Below are positions 1 to 7,678 of a stretch of DNA of 64,000 bases, piece by piece. Position 1 is the first letter of the stretch. Every line of letters begins with the position of its first letter. This DNA comes from Alteripontixanthobacter maritimus (GTDB taxonomy: Bacteria > Pseudomonadota > Alphaproteobacteria > Sphingomonadales > Sphingomonadaceae): assembly GCF_003340475.1 (NCBI RefSeq), contig NZ_QBKA01000002.1, positions 2,489,501-2,553,500 of the forward strand. The letters run 5' to 3'. Both the position numbers and the translations under genes were made by a program. The notes beneath the pieces are model-generated. The model saw only the letters and a program-made list of their open reading frames with translations. It had not been told where the DNA came from and searched no databases.

Positions 1-928
1 TGCCGAGCGTAAACACCACTAGAAGGATGTCGCCGATCAACAGCTTGAACCAGTCCATCGTCGATGCGTTGAAATGGAATTGCAGCTTGTGCCAGCGGGT
101 CGATCCCACGACTTCCCGGAAGTATTTGGCGTAGAACGCCATCGCGATCAGGCCCAGCGCGAGGTAGGCGAAGATAACGCCTAGGAAAATTCCGAAAAAG
201 GTTCCGCCAAGGCCGCCATCCTGTCCGCCAACCCCGAAACCCGCCAGCGCGCCCGTAGCGCCAAACAGGATCGCGAGAATGACGAATACGAACGGCGCGA
301 GGTAGAACAGTAGATACCGCGCGAAGATATTGCCGTATTCGGCGTTGGCTTCGAATTTGTGCGGCCCGAAGCTCATTGTGTTCCAGCGCTCGTTCCACAG
401 GCTGGTCATGGACCACGGCACAGCCAGACCAAGCGGAATGTAGCCGGCAACTGTCTTCCACATGTAGGAAAATCCGTAGCCGAAGCCGGCATCATCGCTA
501 CCGCCGCGAATACCGCGCCAGCGTGTGCGGGACAGGCGGTAACGAAGACCGCGAAACACCGCCACGCCGACAAGGTAGAACACAGCCACCAGGACGGCGA
601 TCTGCAACAGGACCGCGGCAGCTTCGTAGCCCCGCATCGCCAGAGCCTGGGTAGCGAAGGATGACAGGAAGAACGGCAGGCCGATCAGCCCCAGCACCAG
701 CAAGGCACCGATGAACAGTTCCATCCCGGTCCCCGCCCATTCCAGCGGTTCATCCACGAACCGGCTGCGCGACCATAAATACCGCCGGGTGCGCGCCGTT
801 GCCCAAAAACGGTAGATGCCCAGTGTGACGATCGTCAGCAGCAAATTGGTAAAGGCAATCGGGGCATATTCTTGCCACGCCCCCTCGAAGCCGAATGCAC
901 TTTCGGCGTCCTGCCGCTGTTCGTCCAT
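1..928 (-). CDS. DUF898 (YjgN-like) membrane protein, partial
   Basis: The frame is open for about 309 codons from an ATG at 926-928 and runs off the left edge of the window, so the C-terminus is missing. The N-terminal stretch FTNLLLTIVTLGIYRFW, followed by an Arg-rich segment (ATARTRRYLW) and several hydrophobic segments, is typical of the DUF898/YjgN family of multi-pass inner-membrane proteins. A second family-like block, GIYRFW-type helices then RYRLSRTRWRGIRGG, lies around residues 125-150. The family's function is unknown. Start choice rests on a strong ribosome-binding site, GGGGAGG, 7 nt before the ATG. The gene reads away from the Xre/membrane unit on the same strand, about 95 bp downstream of it. 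Confidence 0.8.
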   Translation of the reverse strand, partial: MDEQRQDAESAFGFEGAWQEYAPIAFTNLLLTIVTLGIYRFWATARTRRYLWSRSRFVDEPLEWAGTGMELFIGALLVLGLIGLPFFLSSFATQALAMRGYEAAAVLLQIAVLVAVFYLVGVAVFRGLRYRLSRTRWRGIRGGSDDAGFGYGFSYMWKTVAGYIPLGLAVPWSMTSLWNERWNTMSFGPHKFEANAEYGNIFARYLLFYLAPFVFVILAILFGATGALAGFGVGGQDGGLGGTFFGIFLGVIFAYLALGLIAMAFYAKYFREVVGSTRWHKLQFHFNASTMDWFKLLIGDILLVVFTLG

Positions 929-935
929 AACCCCA

Positions 936-958
936 CCTCCCCTTTAATTAGTAAGGGG
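936..958 (-). promoter_or_regulatory. Hairpin overlapping the Shine-Dalgarno of the DUF898 gene
   Basis: Read on the minus strand, CCCCTT (958-953), an 8-nt AT-rich loop and AAGGGG (944-939) form a 6 bp stem. Its 3' arm runs directly into the ribosome-binding site (AAGGGGAGG, 944-936) of the DUF898 gene. When folded, half of the Shine-Dalgarno sequence would be paired. A regulatory role is inferred only. Confidence 0.35.
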
Positions 959-1023
959 ATGCCCACTATCATTCGGGTTATCAAGGACAAGTCGGGCGAA
1001 GCGCCGGATTGGGCCGCTAACGG

Positions 1024-1215
1024 TCAGCTGCGCAGGAATATCTCTTCGATGGGAAGATTGAACAGATCGGCGATCCTGAATGCCAGGGGAAGGGAGGGAT
1101 CGTATTTGCCGGTTTCGATGGCGTTTACGCTTTGGCGCGATACTTCCAATCGGTCGGCCAGCGCCTGCTGGCTCCAATCGCGTTCAGCCCGCAGGACCTT
1201 GAGGCGATTTTTCAT
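1024..1215 (-). CDS. Xre-family helix-turn-helix regulator (63 aa)
   Basis: A compact one-domain DNA-binding protein. Residues 5-58 read as a complete Cro/CI-type HTH (LKVLRAERDWSQQALADRLE, then VSRQSVNAIETGKYDPSL), ending with the LFNLPIEEIF motif usual in the small YgzD/Cro-like regulators that are nearly all HTH. It probably acts as a dimeric repressor. Its ATG overlaps the last 4 bases of the upstream membrane-protein gene (1212-1841), so the two are translationally coupled. Such regulators commonly control the operon that encodes them; the paired inverted repeats at 1863-1913 before the operon are the obvious candidate operators. Family call is sure; target is inferred. Confidence 0.88.
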   Translation of the reverse strand: MKNRLKVLRAERDWSQQALADRLEVSRQSVNAIETGKYDPSLPLAFRIADLFNLPIEEIFLRS

Positions 1216-1841
1216 GCCTCACCCGCCATATCGTCACCAGCGCTATCATCGCTGCGTGCCCGCAGGCTCATCCAGCATTGTGCAATCCCCATGCCGCCCG
1301 CCCATATCGGAAAGGCGAGCCAGCCAGGTGCGTGCGGAGCGACGTCGAACGTTTTCAGAAAGCCCCAGAATGACGCCAGCCCCAGCAATACCGCAAGCCC
1401 GGCAAGCGAAGCGTTGACCGCGCGGTACCGTAGGTATTCGTCTGTTTCCTCCAGTAGATAGCGCGCCATCGCCCAGATCATGCCGCAAATGGGGATCACG
1501 GGTAGCATGGCGATGGCGAACAATGCACTCGCGCTCAGTTCGAACTTGTTGTGCAAGGTAACGGCTATGCCAAGCCCGAGCATGTAGCCCAATGCGGCGA
1601 GCAGGAAGCGCTGATTGTAGCGACGGACCGCCGCGCTGGACGTGCCGGTTTTGCGGTGCAGCGCCGACGCGGACCGATATAGCGGCCACAGAAGGGCGAT
1701 CGGCAGGAAATACAGCAGAGTTGCGGCCGGGCCTTCGACAGCGTTTGTCAGTTGTAGCGCGACGATAACCCCGTACGCCGCGAACATCATCCCGGCCCAG
1801 AAACCGGGAGATCTTTCCAAAGTGCTTTTCCGTTTTTCCAT
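1212..1841 (-). CDS. Multi-pass membrane protein paired with an Xre regulator
   Basis: A 209-residue integral membrane protein of no family I recognise. About six hydrophobic segments can be seen (roughly residues 14-32, 41-56, 79-97, 103-124, 142-162 and 172-190). A charged linker, SALHRKTGTSSAAVRRYNQR, follows the second and an acidic motif, LLEETDEYLRYR, follows the fourth. A ribosome-binding site, GGAGC, lies 8 nt before the ATG. The stop overlaps the start of the Xre regulator, so it is the first gene of a two-gene unit. Membrane protein/small Xre pairs are frequent in bacteria, but the cargo or signal is usually unknown, as here. The unit is transcribed from the region carrying two inverted repeats. 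Confidence 0.75.
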   Translation of the reverse strand: MEKRKSTLERSPGFWAGMMFAAYGVIVALQLTNAVEGPAATLLYFLPIALLWPLYRSASALHRKTGTSSAAVRRYNQRFLLAALGYMLGLGIAVTLHNKFELSASALFAIAMLPVIPICGMIWAMARYLLEETDEYLRYRAVNASLAGLAVLLGLASFWGFLKTFDVAPHAPGWLAFPIWAGGMGIAQCWMSLRARSDDSAGDDMAGEA

Positions 1842-1862
1842 GTGACAAGCTCCATTGAATTT

Positions 1863-1913
1863 ATGTCAAGGAAACTAGACAAAGAAAAGTTGCTTGTCAA
1901 GTGAGATTGACAA
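1863..1913 (-). promoter_or_regulatory. Tandem operator-like inverted repeats over a promoter
   Basis: There are two copies of the 20 bp pattern TTGTCAA-N6-TTGACAA. The copy at 1894-1913 is perfect; the copy at 1863-1882 (ATGTCAA-N6-TAGACAA) is imperfect. They lie 31 bp apart, about three helical turns, so both face the same side of the DNA. On the minus strand a -35 TTGACA (1900-1895) and, 17 bp on, a weak -10 TAGTTT (1877-1872) fall inside the two repeats. A bound repressor would block this promoter. The co-transcribed Xre regulator is the likely ligand (inference). A further half-site-like TTGTCAC lies just before the membrane-protein ATG. Confidence 0.6.
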
Positions 1914-1961
1914 AATGTTTGCGAGCCTTGACGCGAAACGGCGATTGTTCTGCTGCGAACG

Positions 1962-3626
1962 ATGTTTATTGTCCGCCAAATGAACCAACATCCCCAGCCC
2001 GCTTTCGACCGCCGCACACTTCTCAAGTCGGGGGCGCTAATGTCCGGGCTCGCGGCCGCAGCGCCGCTCGCCGCAACCTCTGGCGGGCGCGGCTTTACTC
2101 ATGGTGTGGCCAGTGGCGAGCCGACGTCGGGCTCGGTGCTTTTGTGGACGCGCTTTGCAGGCGCGCAGGATACGCAGCTCACCTATGTCGTGCGCGAGAT
2201 GGACGCGAACCGGCGCGTGGTTGCGGAAGGGACGGCGCTTGCCTCGTCCGATACCGACTGGTGCGCGAAAGCCGTCGCGAGCGGGCTGGAGCCGGGGCGC
2301 TGGTACACATATCAGTTCACAGCGCCGGACGGCTCCACCAGCGCGGACGGCCGCACGCGAACGCTTCCGGTTGGCGATGTGTCGCGTTTCCGGATGGCGG
2401 TGTTCAGCTGTTCCAACAAGGGGTTCGGCTGGTTCAACGCCTATGCCCATGCAGCGGAGGCGAACGAGTTTGATCTCGTGCTCCATCTGGGCGACTATTT
2501 CTACGAATATGGCGCAGGCACCTATCCCGATGCGGAAAGCACGATTGCAGACCGCGAGATTTCACCGGCGAGCGAAACCCTGAAGCTGGCCGATTACCGC
2601 GCGCGTTTCGCCAGTTACCGCGCCGATCCGGACCTCCAGCGCCTGCACCAGATCTACCCCATGGTGCTGGGCTGGGATGATCATGAAACCGCCAATGACA
2701 GCTGGAGTGGCGGGGCGGAAAACCACGATGTTGCAACCGAAGGAACATGGCGCGCGCGGACCGATGCCGCGACGCGCGCCTATCGCGAATGGTTGCCGGT
2801 ATCGGATGAACCCTGGGCGGCGTATGAAATTGGGCAGCTGGCCACGTTGTACCGACTGGAAACGCGCCTGACCAACCGGTCCGAGCAATTCGATATCGGC
2901 ACGGTGTTGCGAGGCGGGAAATCGCCGGACGAGATGATGGCGGCGCTCGCCGCGTTTCGGGAAGGCGCCTATCGCGATTCCTCTCGCGAGATGCTGGGGC
3001 AGGCGCAGCAGGACTGGCTGGCGAACGGTCTGAAACGCTCGCGGTCGGACGGCAAGACCTGGCAGGTGTTGGCGCAGCAGGTGCTGATGGGCCAGGTGTC
3101 CAGCAATGCCGATCTGCTCGATGCGATCGTCGACCGCGCGCCTGCTGCCGTACAGGGGCGGCTGCGCGCCGCCTCGCTTGCCAGCCGAGCGGGACTGCCG
3201 CTCAATATGGATGCCTGGGACGGGTACCCCGCCGCGCGCGAACGGTTGCTGGTGTCCGCGCTGAATGCGGATGCGAACCTCATTTCGCTGGCGGGTGACA
3301 CGCACAACGCCTGGGCGTTCGACCTGACCCACGACGGCATGGCGGCGGGGGTCGAATTCGGCGGGCAAAGCGTAACCTCGCCCGGCTTCGAAACCTATCT
3401 ACCCGGCCTGCCGCCCGAAATGCTGGCGGCTTCGACCATGCAGTCCAGCCCGCAGCTTACATGGACCGACACTTCGCAACGCGGCTATATGGCGGTGGAG
3501 CTGACGCCCGCGTCGGCGGTTTGCGACTGGCGATTTACGCAACGCGTGCGGAAACGCTCCGCCCGGCTGGCGGGTAGCCACAGGATGACCACGGCGGCCG
3601 GGACGAACAAACTGGCGCAGGGCTAG
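1962..3626 (+). CDS. phoD: Alkaline phosphatase D family protein, Tat-exported
   Basis: A secreted metallophosphoesterase of the PhoD family, which cleaves phosphomonoesters and/or phosphodiesters to scavenge phosphate. The N-terminus carries a twin-arginine signal (FDRRTLLKSG, then a hydrophobic Ala-rich stretch), implying folded export. Family landmarks are the PhoD N-terminal motif FTHGVASGEPTSGSVLLWTR, HLGDYFYEYG, the metal-binding DDHETANDSW and LAGDTHNAW. Length (554 aa) fits the family. Neither the ATG at 1962 nor the one at 1980 has a good ribosome-binding site; the 1980 start gives a more usual Tat n-region. The gene diverges from the Xre/membrane unit. No Pho box was identified. Substrate is not predictable from sequence. 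Confidence 0.88.
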   Translation: MFIVRQMNQHPQPAFDRRTLLKSGALMSGLAAAAPLAATSGGRGFTHGVASGEPTSGSVLLWTRFAGAQDTQLTYVVREMDANRRVVAEGTALASSDTDWCAKAVASGLEPGRWYTYQFTAPDGSTSADGRTRTLPVGDVSRFRMAVFSCSNKGFGWFNAYAHAAEANEFDLVLHLGDYFYEYGAGTYPDAESTIADREISPASETLKLADYRARFASYRADPDLQRLHQIYPMVLGWDDHETANDSWSGGAENHDVATEGTWRARTDAATRAYREWLPVSDEPWAAYEIGQLATLYRLETRLTNRSEQFDIGTVLRGGKSPDEMMAALAAFREGAYRDSSREMLGQAQQDWLANGLKRSRSDGKTWQVLAQQVLMGQVSSNADLLDAIVDRAPAAVQGRLRAASLASRAGLPLNMDAWDGYPAARERLLVSALNADANLISLAGDTHNAWAFDLTHDGMAAGVEFGGQSVTSPGFETYLPGLPPEMLAASTMQSSPQLTWTDTSQRGYMAVELTPASAVCDWRFTQRVRKRSARLAGSHRMTTAAGTNKLAQG

Positions 3627-3689
3627 TCCCCTCTTCCGGTTCGCGCCCGGTTCTGCCATTGCGCCGTCAAACGAAAGAGACGAGCGACA

Positions 3690-5729
3690 ATGACCGAACT
3701 TCTGAAAATCAGCCTGCCCGATGGATCGGTGCGCGAGGTCGAGCCAGGCTCCACCCCCGCCGATGTGGCGGCGGCCATCGGTCCCGGCCTCGCGAAAGCG
3801 GCGCTGGCTGCGCGGATCGATCATGGCGAGGGGGGCGAAGTGCGCGATATCATGCGCCCCTTCGAAGGCGACGCCTCGATGGAACTGATCACCAGCCGCG
3901 ACGAGGCGGACGCGCTGGAACTGGTGCGGCACGATTACGCGCATGTGCTGGCCGAGGCCGTGCAGGCGCTATGGCCAGACACACAGATTACTTTCGGCCC
4001 GGCGACCGATGATGGCTTCTATTACGATTTCAGCACGGGCGACAGCCGCGGGCCGTTTACCGAAGAAGACCTGCCGGTTATCGAAGACAAGATGCGCGAG
4101 ATCATCGCTGCGGACAAACCCCTCATCCGGGAAGAGTGGACGCGTGACGACCTGATCGCTTGGTTCAAGGACAAGGGCGAAAGCTTCAAGGCGGAATGGG
4201 CGCAGGAATTGCCCGAAGGCGAACCGTTGACGGTCTATCATTCGGGCGATGTCGGGGCCGACGGCACGTGGCTCGACCTATGCCGCGGGCCGCATCTCGC
4301 CAGCACCGGCAAGCTCGATCCCAAGGCGTTCAAGCTGATGCGGGTGTCGGGCGCATACTGGCGCGGCGACCAGCGCAATCCGCAGCTGTCGCGCATTTAC
4401 GGTACCGGCTGGCTCGATCGCAAACAGCTGAAACAGCACCTCATCCGGCTGGAAGAAGCCGCCAAGCGCGACCACCGCAAGCTGGGCCGCGAGATGGACC
4501 TGTTCCACCTCCAGGAAGAGGCGCATGGCAGCGTGTTCTGGCATCCCAAGGGCTACATGATCTGGCGCGAGCTGGAAGCCTATATGCGCCGCGCGATGGA
4601 TGGCGGCGGCTACCGCGAAATCAAGACGCCACAATTGATGGATGTGCGGCAGTGGGAAAGCAGCGGCCACTGGGGCAAATACAGCGCCAACATGTTCGCC
4701 GTGCCCGACATTGTGCCCGATGTGGACAGCGAAGGCGAAGCGGCCGGACCCAAGGTGGCGGACGATGCCGACTGGATGGCGATCAAGCCGATGAATTGCC
4801 CGGCCCATGTGCTGGTGTTCAAGCAAGGCATCACGTCCTACCGCGACCTGCCGATCCGGCTGGGCGAGATGGGCTGCTGCCACCGCAACGAACCCCACGG
4901 CGCGCTGCACGGACTGATGCGGGTACGCCAGTTCACGCAGGACGACGCGCATATCTTTTGTACGGAAGATCAGGTGGTGGAGGAAGTGAACCGCTTCTGC
5001 CGCCTCGCCAGCCGCGTGTACAAGGAATTGGGCTTTGAAAAATTTGCCATCAAGCTGGCCACTCGGCCCGACGAGCGCTTCGGCAGCGATGCGGATTGGG
5101 ACAAGGCCGAACAGGAACTGCGCGACGCCGTGGCGGCCGCCGGCATGGCGTCGGAGGAATTCGGCTGGGAGGAACTGCCAGGCGAAGGCGCGTTCTATGC
5201 GCCCAAGCTGGAATGGCATCTGACCGACGCGATCGGGCGCACCTGGCAGGTGGGCACCATCCAGTCCGACCGCGTGCTCCCCGAAAGGCTCGATGCGACG
5301 TATATTGGCGAAGATGGCGGCAAACACCGTCCTGTCATGCTACACCGCGCGATCTACGGATCGTATGAACGCTTCATCGGCATCCTGATCGAGAACTACG
5401 CGGGCAAGCTGCCGCTCTGGCTTGCACCGGTGCAGGCAGTCGTCACCACCATCGTGTCCGATGCGGACGCCTATGCCGGCGAGGCGCTGGCGAAACTGCA
5501 AGCAGCGGGCATTCGCGTGGAAAGCGACCTTCGCAACGAGAAGATCAATTACAAGGTGCGCGAACACAGCCTGGCAAAAGTGCCGTATCTGCTGGTCGTG
5601 GGCCAGAGGGAGGCGGAGGAGGGCACCGTCGCGCTGCGCACGCTTGGCGGTAAGGACCAGCGCGTCATGCCGCTGGACGAGGCGATTGCAATGCTGCGCG
5701 GGGAGGCGACTGCGCCAGACCTCAAATAA
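3690..5729 (+). CDS. thrS: Threonine--tRNA ligase
   Basis: Charges tRNA-Thr with threonine in the cytoplasm. The 679 residues give the full bacterial layout. An N-terminal TGS domain (about 1-63) is followed by an editing domain with HDYAH (81-85) and CRGPH (about residue 198), which remove mis-attached serine. The class II catalytic core has MNCPAH (zinc cysteine), motif 2 [20 protein letters not shown] and the DAHIFC block. A C-terminal anticodon-binding domain contains [20 protein letters not shown]. The purine-rich stretch AAAGAGACGAG precedes the ATG. The last base of the stop TAA is the first base of the next gene's ATG, so the TSUP transporter gene is coupled to it. No T-box or long leader is present; only 63 bp separate it from phoD. 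Confidence 0.98.
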   Translation: MTELLKISLPDGSVREVEPGSTPADVAAAIGPGLAKAALAARIDHGEGGEVRDIMRPFEGDASMELITSRDEADALELVRHDYAHVLAEAVQALWPDTQITFGPATDDGFYYDFSTGDSRGPFTEEDLPVIEDKMREIIAADKPLIREEWTRDDLIAWFKDKGESFKAEWAQELPEGEPLTVYHSGDVGADGTWLDLCRGPHLASTGKLDPKAFKLMRVSGAYWRGDQRNPQLSRIYGTGWLDRKQLKQHLIRLEEAAKRDHRKLGREMDLFHLQEEAHGSVFWHPKGYMIWRELEAYMRRAMDGGGYREIKTPQLMDVRQWESSGHWGKYSANMFAVPDIVPDVDSEGEAAGPKVADDADWMAIKPMNCPAHVLVFKQGITSYRDLPIRLGEMGCCHRNEPHGALHGLMRVRQFTQDDAHIFCTEDQVVEEVNRFCRLASRVYKELGFEKFAIKLATRPDERFGSDADWDKAEQELRDAVAAAGMASEEFGWEELPGEGAFYAPKLEWHLTDAIGRTWQVGTIQSDRVLPERLDATYIGEDGGKHRPVMLHRAIYGSYERFIGILIENYAGKLPLWLAPVQAVVTTIVSDADAYAGEALAKLQAAGIRVESDLRNEKINYKVREHSLAKVPYLLVVGQREAEEGTVALRTLGGKDQRVMPLDEAIAMLRGEATAPDLK

Positions 5730-6478
5730 TGGAACTGATTGCGGGCTTCAGCCTGCTGCAGATCGCGGTGGCGCTGACGGCGACCTTCGCCGCCGCGTTC
5801 GTGCGCGGGCTGGCAGGGTTCGGCATGGCGATCCTGATGGTACCGGTGCTGGCACTGGCCCTGACGCCGGTCGAGGCAGTGCTGGTCACCAATTTCGTGG
5901 CGCTGTTTCTGGGCCTGAGCGAAATGCGCTGGATACTGAAGCAAGCCGAACGGTCCGCCTGGACACTTGGTGCGCTGGTGCTGCTGTCGACCGCTCCAGG
6001 ACTGATCCTGCTGGCGGCTACTCCGGCGGCGCTGGCCCGGTTGTTGATTGCGCTGGTGGCGCTGTCCGCGTTTGCCGCCGTATTGCTGCCGCAACGGGGA
6101 GCGGCCGTGCCGGGACGGCTGACGACCGGGCTGACCGGTGTTGCCACAGGGCTCCTAACAGGGTTTGCCGGAATGCCCGGCCCGCCGGTGGTGCCTTACT
6201 ACGTCGGGCGCGACATTCCGCGCCATACGGCCAAGGCGTCGATGCTGCTGATCTTCACGATTGCTGCCTTTGCCGGGCTGGGATCGGGATTGGCTATCAG
6301 CGCGCTGGAATGGCGGCTGTTGGGGTTGGCGCTGCTGCTGTTTCCCGTTGTCATCATCGGCAATTGGCTGGGCGCGAAGGCGTTCGGCAAGGTGAGCGAT
6401 ACCGTATGGCGAAGCTTCACCGGCCTTGTTTTGTTTGCAGCTGCGGCTGCGGCGCTAATCAAGCTCGCCGGCGGCTGA
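5729..6478 (+). CDS. TSUP/TauE-SafE family membrane transporter
   Basis: A 249-residue multi-pass protein of the sulfite exporter TauE/SafE (TSUP) type, which moves small organic or sulfur-containing anions across the inner membrane. The repeat hallmark is visible twice: FVRGLAGFGMAILMVPVLAL in the first half and TGFAGMPGPPVVPYYVGR in the second, each followed by hydrophobic helices (about eight in total). It starts on the last base of the thrS stop codon and must depend on the thrS transcript. There is no obvious functional link to threonyl-tRNA synthesis. Substrate is unknown. Confidence 0.85.
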   Translation: MELIAGFSLLQIAVALTATFAAAFVRGLAGFGMAILMVPVLALALTPVEAVLVTNFVALFLGLSEMRWILKQAERSAWTLGALVLLSTAPGLILLAATPAALARLLIALVALSAFAAVLLPQRGAAVPGRLTTGLTGVATGLLTGFAGMPGPPVVPYYVGRDIPRHTAKASMLLIFTIAAFAGLGSGLAISALEWRLLGLALLLFPVVIIGNWLGAKAFGKVSDTVWRSFTGLVLFAAAAAALIKLAGG

Positions 6479-6484
6479 AGCCTA

Positions 6485-6619
6485 TCAGAGCGGGAGCGCG
6501 GTTCCGGCCATTACCAGTGCCATGCCGCATCCGCTGACAATTACGATACGCAACGCCTCCGCCAGCGCTGCGTGGTGTGCGGCAGCGTAATCGCAGGCTT
6601 GGTTGGCGGCTTTGGTCAT
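6485..6619 (-). CDS. Possible 44-aa single-span protein
   Basis: A short reading frame (MTKAANQACDYAAAHHAALA... ending MAGTALPL) with a single hydrophobic segment near the C-terminus (residues about 24-41). It lies between the convergent TSUP and agmatine deiminase genes. No clear Shine-Dalgarno sequence precedes the ATG. Its composition resembles a real protein more than a random antisense frame, but nothing else supports it. Confidence 0.25.
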   Translation of the reverse strand: MTKAANQACDYAAAHHAALAEALRIVIVSGCGMALVMAGTALPL

Positions 6620-6672
6620 GGAACTTAGTTTCGCAGCCACCGCCTAAGAATACCTTAATACGACCCGCCGGA

Positions 6673-7653
6673 TTAAGCGGCGGACGGCATCTGCTGGCTC
6701 GCGCAATGGAAACCGCCACCGCCTGCCAATACGGCATCGGCAGGCAGGCCGATGGTTGTCCGGTCCGGAAACAGGTCGGCGATTGCCGCCACGCCGTCTG
6801 CATCATGCACCGATCCGAATGTCGGCACCACGACCAGATGGGTCGTTATGGCGAAATTGGCGTAGCTTGCCGGTTCCACCAGATCGCCGCGCATGATGCG
6901 CCCGGGCGAAGGGATGGTTTGGACGCGGACACCGAAATTCAGCGCGCGCTTTTTTGCATCGGCGTAGATCGCGGCGTTTGGATCATCGGCGCCGGTCGCT
7001 TTGGGAAGCGCCAGCTTATTGGGCGCGACGAAGCGTGCGAGGTTGTCTACGTGGCCGTCCGTGTGGTCGTTCAGCAATCCGTCGCCGAGCCACAACACCC
7101 GGTCAAACCCTAGATCGCGCGCCAGCCGCGCTTCGATATCGGATCGCGAAAGGTCGGGATTGCGATTGGGGTTTAGCAGGCATTGCTCGGTGGTCACGGC
7201 CAGCCCCGTGCCGTCGCTATCCACCGCGCCGCCTTCCAGGATCCAGTCCGCGGTTTCGAGCGGCAGGTCGGCATCGCGTACCAGTTCCGCACCGATAGTC
7301 TCGTCGCCCGGCATGCGGTATTTCCCGCCCCAGCCGTTGAAGCCGAACCGGCGTGCCGCGCGCTCGCGATCATCCAGCACCACCAGCGGCCCGGTGTCGC
7401 GCAGCCAGATATCGCCATATTCGCGGCGCTCCAGCGCAATCGATGCGCTACATAGTGAGGCCGCGCGCGCTTCGTTTGCGGCGTCGCGCACCAGCAGGCG
7501 CACGGGTTGTCCGCTATCGGCAACGGCGTCGGCGAAGGCGGCGATCTGTTCCTGTGCGCGCGGCAGGATGCCCGGCCACTCCGTCGCATCGTGAGGGAAG
7601 CCGATCCACAACCAGTCCTGCGGCGCCCATTCAGGCGGCATTACCAACGACAT
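6673..7653 (-). CDS. aguA: Agmatine deiminase family protein
   Basis: A member of the guanidine-modifying peptidylarginine-deiminase-type fold. Agmatine deiminase converts agmatine to N-carbamoylputrescine and ammonia. Visible landmarks are MPPEWAPQDWLWIGFPHDATEWPG at the start (quoted here in two parts: MPPEWAPQDWLWIG, FPHDATEWPG), ILEGGAVDSDG, the catalytic HTDGHVDNLARFV and the C-terminal catalytic cysteine in GGGFHCASQQ. About 326 aa, near the family's usual 340-370. The frame is open further upstream, but those codons would overlap the M28 peptidase gene, so the ATG at 7651-7653 is preferred. It sits 25 bp downstream of the M28 gene on the same strand. N-carbamoylputrescine amidase, the usual partner, is not in this window. 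Confidence 0.85.
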   Translation of the reverse strand: MSLVMPPEWAPQDWLWIGFPHDATEWPGILPRAQEQIAAFADAVADSGQPVRLLVRDAANEARAASLCSASIALERREYGDIWLRDTGPLVVLDDRERAARRFGFNGWGGKYRMPGDETIGAELVRDADLPLETADWILEGGAVDSDGTGLAVTTEQCLLNPNRNPDLSRSDIEARLARDLGFDRVLWLGDGLLNDHTDGHVDNLARFVAPNKLALPKATGADDPNAAIYADAKKRALNFGVRVQTIPSPGRIMRGDLVEPASYANFAITTHLVVVPTFGSVHDADGVAAIADLFPDRTTIGLPADAVLAGGGGFHCASQQMPSAA

Positions 7654-7678
7654 GGACCAAGCCCGGCTAAGGTGCGGG

